Shown one piece after another: positions 7,112-9,530 of a stretch of DNA of 9,530 nt. The stretch's first letter is position 1, and the number at the start of each line of letters is the position of its first letter. The translations under genes and the position numbers were made by a program. The notes under the pieces are model-generated. The model searched no databases. It had not been told where the DNA came from and was given only the letters and a program-made list of their open reading frames with translations. This DNA comes from Acidobacteriota bacterium (GTDB taxonomy: Bacteria > Acidobacteriota > Blastocatellia > Pyrinomonadales > Pyrinomonadaceae). The DNA is taken from assembly GCA_029862725.1 (NCBI GenBank), contig JAOTWT010000082.1:1-9530 (forward strand). Direction: 5' to 3'.

Positions 7112-8197
7112 TTATGACGTTATACGATCGCCGCGCCTATGCCAGTGGACCAAGAGTCGGTTTATCAAAGAGTTTTTTAGCGGTGCGGCGGGCAGATACT
7201 CCGAGATTCCAAATGAATGGTCGCTGCGGTCGTCTTCGCGGAGCGACATTTCGCTCAAAAGCCTCAAATAACTCATCGTCGAATCAAGTACCGACGACTT
7301 CCGAACCCTGAGTTCGACGCCGTCACCCGAAATCGTCAAGTTGTTTGGGTAACGGATTCCGAAACGGGTTCTTTTCTCGTCGCCCTCGATCTTGAATCGC
7401 GTGTCGAAGGAATCGATTCTCCCGTCCCTTACCAGCAAGAGCTTGCAATCTGTGTGATCGGTTTCGATGTCGCGGTAGCGATAATAGATCGCAGTAGCCA
7501 AAGGGAAATGCGCGCGGCCCCAAAACCAGTCTTCGATTTTCAAAGGGCTTTGTTTCGTATACAGGTTATGATCGTGATAACCAGTCCCGCGGAACTTATG
7601 CTTCGTTCGCCTACCTCGTTTGTCGATTACCGTGATCCGGCCCGAAACATCCGATCGAGGCGCGACGAGGTTCCAAAATTGGGTTTTGGGGGTCGAAGCA
7701 ACGTGCGGCATCAAATCGCTTTCGATCGATAACCACTCGAAAGTTGCCCTCAGCCGCCGTCCCCGGGAAAGCGGAACCGCGATCGTTATCGCGTAGCCGG
7801 AACCGTATGCTACCGAACGGTGCTCAAAAGAGCTTGTCCCGATCCGGCAGTAAGGGTCTTCGGTCGAAGCCTCGAACTCCTCCGTGTCATAGGGCGCGAC
7901 GGCGTGGTAGACGGGCGTTCCGTCCTTGAAGTAGGCAAATGCCACCGCCGGAACCGATGTCGTGTCTGGAACGGGAAATTCGCCAGATACGTCTTCACAA
8001 TTCTGATTGTAGATCGGCGAATTCAGGTAATTGTCCAGAAATGTAATGAGGACCACCTCGCTTCCGTCGTCGCTGAGGGCGTCAAAGTACCACCATTCGT
8101 AATCGCCGGGAGACTTATTTCCTCCCCAAGTGTCGCGTGCCAGCGATGAAAAATATCGCAGGCCGCTGGATTGTTTCTTGGAGCTTGCAGTGGACAT
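7112..8197 (-). CDS. CrtC / lipocalin-like (hydroxyneurosporene synthase family) protein
   Basis: From the ATG at 8197 this encodes 361 aa. Near the N-terminus is DYEWWYFDALSDDG (32-45), and in the middle GTGYHDHN (about 204-211, with H208, D209, H210) followed by WFWGRAHF. These are the signatures of the CrtC carotenoid 1,2-hydratase/AttH family, a double lipocalin-like beta-barrel fold. CrtC itself adds water to the terminal double bond of acyclic carotenoids. Many homologues outside phototrophs have unknown substrates, and no other carotenoid gene is nearby, so I do not assign that reaction. No signal peptide is obvious. The frame extends upstream to a TTG at 8245, but that codon falls inside a candidate -10 box, so the ATG is preferred despite a poor ribosome binding site. 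It is the first gene of a likely two-gene unit with the zinc-ribbon membrane protein. Confidence 0.85.
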   Translation of the reverse strand: MSTASSKKQSSGLRYFSSLARDTWGGNKSPGDYEWWYFDALSDDGSEVVLITFLDNYLNSPIYNQNCEDVSGEFPVPDTTSVPAVAFAYFKDGTPVYHAVAPYDTEEFEASTEDPYCRIGTSSFEHRSVAYGSGYAITIAVPLSRGRRLRATFEWLSIESDLMPHVASTPKTQFWNLVAPRSDVSGRITVIDKRGRRTKHKFRGTGYHDHNLYTKQSPLKIEDWFWGRAHFPLATAIYYRYRDIETDHTDCKLLLVRDGRIDSFDTRFKIEGDEKRTRFGIRYPNNLTISGDGVELRVRKSSVLDSTMSYLRLLSEMSLREDDRSDHSFGISEYLPAAPLKNSLINRLLVHWHRRGDRITS

Positions 8198-8244
8198 AGG
8201 GTACAAAGATTCGCTTCGAAACGAAAGAATCTCAAAAACGGACA

Positions 8245-8274
8245 ATTATGGCAAACTTTCCGCACGCGATTGAA
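8245..8274 (-). promoter_or_regulatory. Candidate promoter for the CrtC-like gene
   Basis: On the minus strand TTCAAT (8274-8269), an 18-base spacer and CATAAT (8250-8245) form a promoter-like pair. Transcription would begin near 8238, about 40 bases before the ATG at 8197 and downstream of the alternative TTG at 8245. The match is moderate. Confidence 0.35.
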
Positions 8275-8309
8275 TCCTCTATTTGAGCTCTCTCCGTATA
8301 AATTCGTTT

Positions 8310-8314
8310 AGGGG
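8310..8314 (+). promoter_or_regulatory. Ribosome binding site that decides the lipoprotein start
   Basis: AGGGG lies 6 bases before the ATG at 8321. An in-frame ATG at 8315 directly abuts it and could not use it, so translation most likely begins at 8321. A TATAAA box at 8297-8302 may be the -10 of this gene, but no well-spaced -35 was found. Confidence 0.55.
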
Positions 8315-8320
8315 ATGACT

Positions 8321-8692
8321 ATGAATAAGAAGGTTAAATTTATCGCGGTGCTTTTATTGGTGTCGGTGGCGTTAGTCCTGGCGGGGTGTCCGAAACGAGT
8401 CAGCATCGCGGACATTGAAAGCGACCCGGGAAGATTCGCCGACAAAAAGGTCGCGATAGCTGGAATCGTGACGACGAGCTACGGAATATCGATTCCGTTT
8501 ACAAAGGAAGCAGGCGGAATTTATAAGATCGACGATGGCACCGGTTCCATTTGGGTGTATACCGATCGCAGCGTGCCCGGAAAGGATGCTCAACTGGGGG
8601 TCAAAGGGAAAGTCCAAAGGGGCTTTACTTACAAAGGAAAGAACTATGGCCTCGTCCTCATCGAAGACGACCGTAAGTTCAAGAAGAACTAG
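8321..8692 (+). CDS. Small OB-fold-like lipoprotein
   Basis: The 123-aa product starts MNKKVKF, has a hydrophobic signal core (about 7-20) and the lipobox LAGC, so C23 would be lipidated after signal peptidase II cleavage. Pro at +2 gives no inner-membrane retention signal, so outer-membrane placement is likely if the cell is diderm. The mature part (about 100 aa) reads as a five-stranded OB-type barrel: a DPGRFADKKVAIAGIV strand, a YKIDDGTGSIWVYT hairpin, then LGVKGKVQRG and NYGLVLIED. The DGTGSIWV pattern is typical of small periplasmic or surface OB-fold proteins that bind oligomers or proteins rather than act as enzymes. It diverges from the CrtC-like gene. The next gene follows 50 bases later and may be co-transcribed. 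The function is unknown. Confidence 0.82.
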   Translation: MNKKVKFIAVLLLVSVALVLAGCPKRVSIADIESDPGRFADKKVAIAGIVTTSYGISIPFTKEAGGIYKIDDGTGSIWVYTDRSVPGKDAQLGVKGKVQRGFTYKGKNYGLVLIEDDRKFKKN

Positions 8693-8742
8693 CAGGGTCC
8701 CGGGACTGGCCGATCGGACGCCGGCAACATAGAATTGAGTCG

Positions 8743-9219
8743 ATGAGAAAACTGATCGAAGACCTCGAGTCTGCGTTTGAGCACACGCATCAGAAAACGA
8801 TCGACTTGCTCGGAAGCCATTCGTTCGAAGATCTATTCGAATCCCAGCTCGATCCGGAGGCGTCGAGTGCCGGCATGATCCTCATTCGCAGCGCGTCAAA
8901 GGTTGAGCAATGCTTCGGCGGGATTACCTCGCGGCTTTGGGACGATCCGTTCGAATGGACCTTGCCGGAAAGCTTTTGCGGCCCCAATCGGGTATTTGAA
9001 TATCTTTCGGAAGTAAAAAAAGCTAGAGACGACGGGTTTCGATTCTTGACGTCGGATTCGGATCTTGCGAAGTTGATTCCGACCCCGGCTGGAATGCAAA
9101 CGGTGTTTTCCGTCCTCCTTCAAAGCCTCCTGGAGGCTGAGCGCCTGCTAGCGATCGCATCGGCAGTCTCAAAAACGACGGACACGAACCGCGGGTTTCC
9201 GCTGACCGGCTCCGCATGA
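8743..9219 (+). CDS. DinB-like helical protein, function unknown
   Basis: The 158-aa product is mainly alpha-helical with no signal peptide or membrane segment. Its pattern resembles the DinB/YfiT-like four-helix bundle: an N-terminal helix with H14 and H16 (about 1-22), a second helix SAGMILIRSASKVEQCFGGI (about 42-61), then the loop SRLWDDPFEWTLPE, a third helix with EYLSEVKKARDD, and a final helix rich in Leu and Ala. DinB-like proteins bind a divalent metal through three histidines and some act as thiol-dependent S-transferases. I do not see a complete His triad, so a metal site is doubtful. No Shine-Dalgarno is visible before the ATG. It may be read through from the lipoprotein gene 50 bases upstream. 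The family assignment is tentative; that it is a real gene is likely. Confidence 0.7.
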   Translation: MRKLIEDLESAFEHTHQKTIDLLGSHSFEDLFESQLDPEASSAGMILIRSASKVEQCFGGITSRLWDDPFEWTLPESFCGPNRVFEYLSEVKKARDDGFRFLTSDSDLAKLIPTPAGMQTVFSVLLQSLLEAERLLAIASAVSKTTDTNRGFPLTGSA

Positions 9220-9280
9220 TCAATAGGCAGCATGAGTGCCCTTCGAGTTTGTTCCGTTTTTCCCGCGCCTGACCGGCTCC
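9202..9280 (+). repeat. 12-bp direct repeat CTGACCGGCTCC, two copies
   Basis: CTGACCGGCTCC occurs at 9202-9213 (last codons of the DinB-like gene) and again at 9269-9280 in the intergenic region, 67 bases apart. The flanks differ. It may be a short slipped duplication or coincidence, and no function is implied. Confidence 0.35.
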
Positions 9281-9390
9281 AAGCGACGAGGTACTTGATT
9301 TATTACGAACTCTCGGCAATAGTTTGTCGTAGGTTCTATTTGGCGCCGCAAGTGCCGGAGAGAGTCAATCCGTCATTCCGGGAAATAATT
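9220..9390. other. Intergenic region, 171 bases, no clear element
   Basis: Between the DinB-like stop and the zinc-ribbon start I see no gene, no strong hairpin-plus-U-tract terminator and no convincing promoter. TTGATT at 9295-9300 could be a -35, but the hexamer 17 bases on (AATAGT) is poor. A GGGAAA run ends about 6 bases before the ATG at 9391 and may serve as its ribosome binding site. Confidence 0.5.
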
Positions 9391-9530
9391 ATGCATTGCC
9401 CACGCTGCGGTCAGGAACAGGCCGCCGGAAATCTAAAATTCTGCTCTCGTTGCGGGTTGCCCCTTTCACTGGTGGCGGCCGTCGTCAACAACGGCGGAGT
9501 GCTGCCTGGTATCCAAAAATTGGCAGCAAA
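9391..9530 (+). CDS. Zinc-ribbon domain protein, N-terminal part (cut by right edge)
   Basis: The 46 visible codons start MHCPRCGQEQ and continue KFCSRCGLPL. C3, C6, C18 and C21 form a compact CxxC-N11-CxxC zinc ribbon of the kind found at the extreme N-terminus of many bacterial membrane or regulatory proteins. A segment LVAAVVNNGGVLPG follows (about 26-39). From memory, this combination of a short ribbon and a VxxGGxLP-like stretch recurs in small Acidobacteriota proteins, where a hydrophobic C-terminal part usually follows. That cannot be checked here because the frame runs off the right edge. Start ATG at 9391 has CGGGAAA just upstream. The function is unknown; the zinc ribbon itself is clear. 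Confidence 0.8.
   Translation, partial: MHCPRCGQEQAAGNLKFCSRCGLPLSLVAAVVNNGGVLPGIQKLAA

Noticed and set aside
7217..7732. 171-codon plus-strand frame antisense to the CrtC-like gene
   Set aside because: No domain, and the opposite frame carries clear family motifs.
8697..8706. Perfect palindrome GTCCCGGGAC after the lipoprotein stop
   Set aside because: It has no loop and no following T-run, so it is not a terminator. A single 10-base palindrome is expected by chance.
9227..9266. GGCA...TGCC followed by a T-rich stretch after the DinB-like gene
   Set aside because: The stem is only 4 bp and the T-run (CGTTTTTCCC) is too far away. It is not convincing as an intrinsic terminator.
1..9530. 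Search for CRISPR arrays, tRNA/rRNA, insertion-sequence ends, transposase or phage genes, and toxin-antitoxin pairs
   Set aside because: No regularly spaced repeats, RNA gene signatures, terminal inverted repeats or mobile-element proteins were seen by eye. Nothing supports a hidden defence island.

Overview
The window looks like ordinary chromosomal DNA of a free-living bacterium. The protein style suggests Acidobacteriota, probably Blastocatellia/Pyrinomonadaceae: a short N-terminal CxxC...CxxC zinc-ribbon protein, a DinB-like protein with a WDDPFEW segment, and moderate, uneven base composition. This assignment is inference from protein flavour, not from a marker gene. I see no mobile element, phage gene, CRISPR array, rRNA or tRNA, and nothing that forms a convincing new defence or biosynthetic system.

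Left part (1-2056), minus strand: an NRAMP-family metal transporter (1829 to 522) is followed after 11 bases by the start of an MscS-type mechanosensitive channel (510 downwards, running off the left edge). The two probably share a transcript from a promoter near 1867-1896. A 227-base divergent intergenic region separates them from acnA.

Centre (2057-5242), plus strand: a complete AcnA-type aconitase (915 aa) with its own promoter and a good ribosome binding site. Composition becomes AT-richer in the last roughly 150 bases of acnA and stays low to about 5240. This stretch holds a convergent 65-aa four-cysteine zinc-ribbon protein on the minus strand.

Right part (5243-9530): a HAD-family hydrolase (plus) overlaps tail-to-tail by 12 bases with a minus-strand pair. 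The pair is a CrtC/lipocalin-like protein followed by an unusual protein with two zinc ribbons and a C-terminal membrane anchor. Divergent from the pair is a small OB-fold-like lipoprotein, then a DinB-like helical protein, and at the right edge the start of another short zinc-ribbon protein.

The genes do not form one pathway. The likely functional units are the NRAMP-MscS pair (ion transport at the membrane), acnA alone (TCA cycle), and the CrtC-like/zinc-ribbon membrane protein pair (unknown role). The most notable points are the non-canonical metal-site residues of the NRAMP protein and the architecture of the tail-anchored zinc-ribbon protein.
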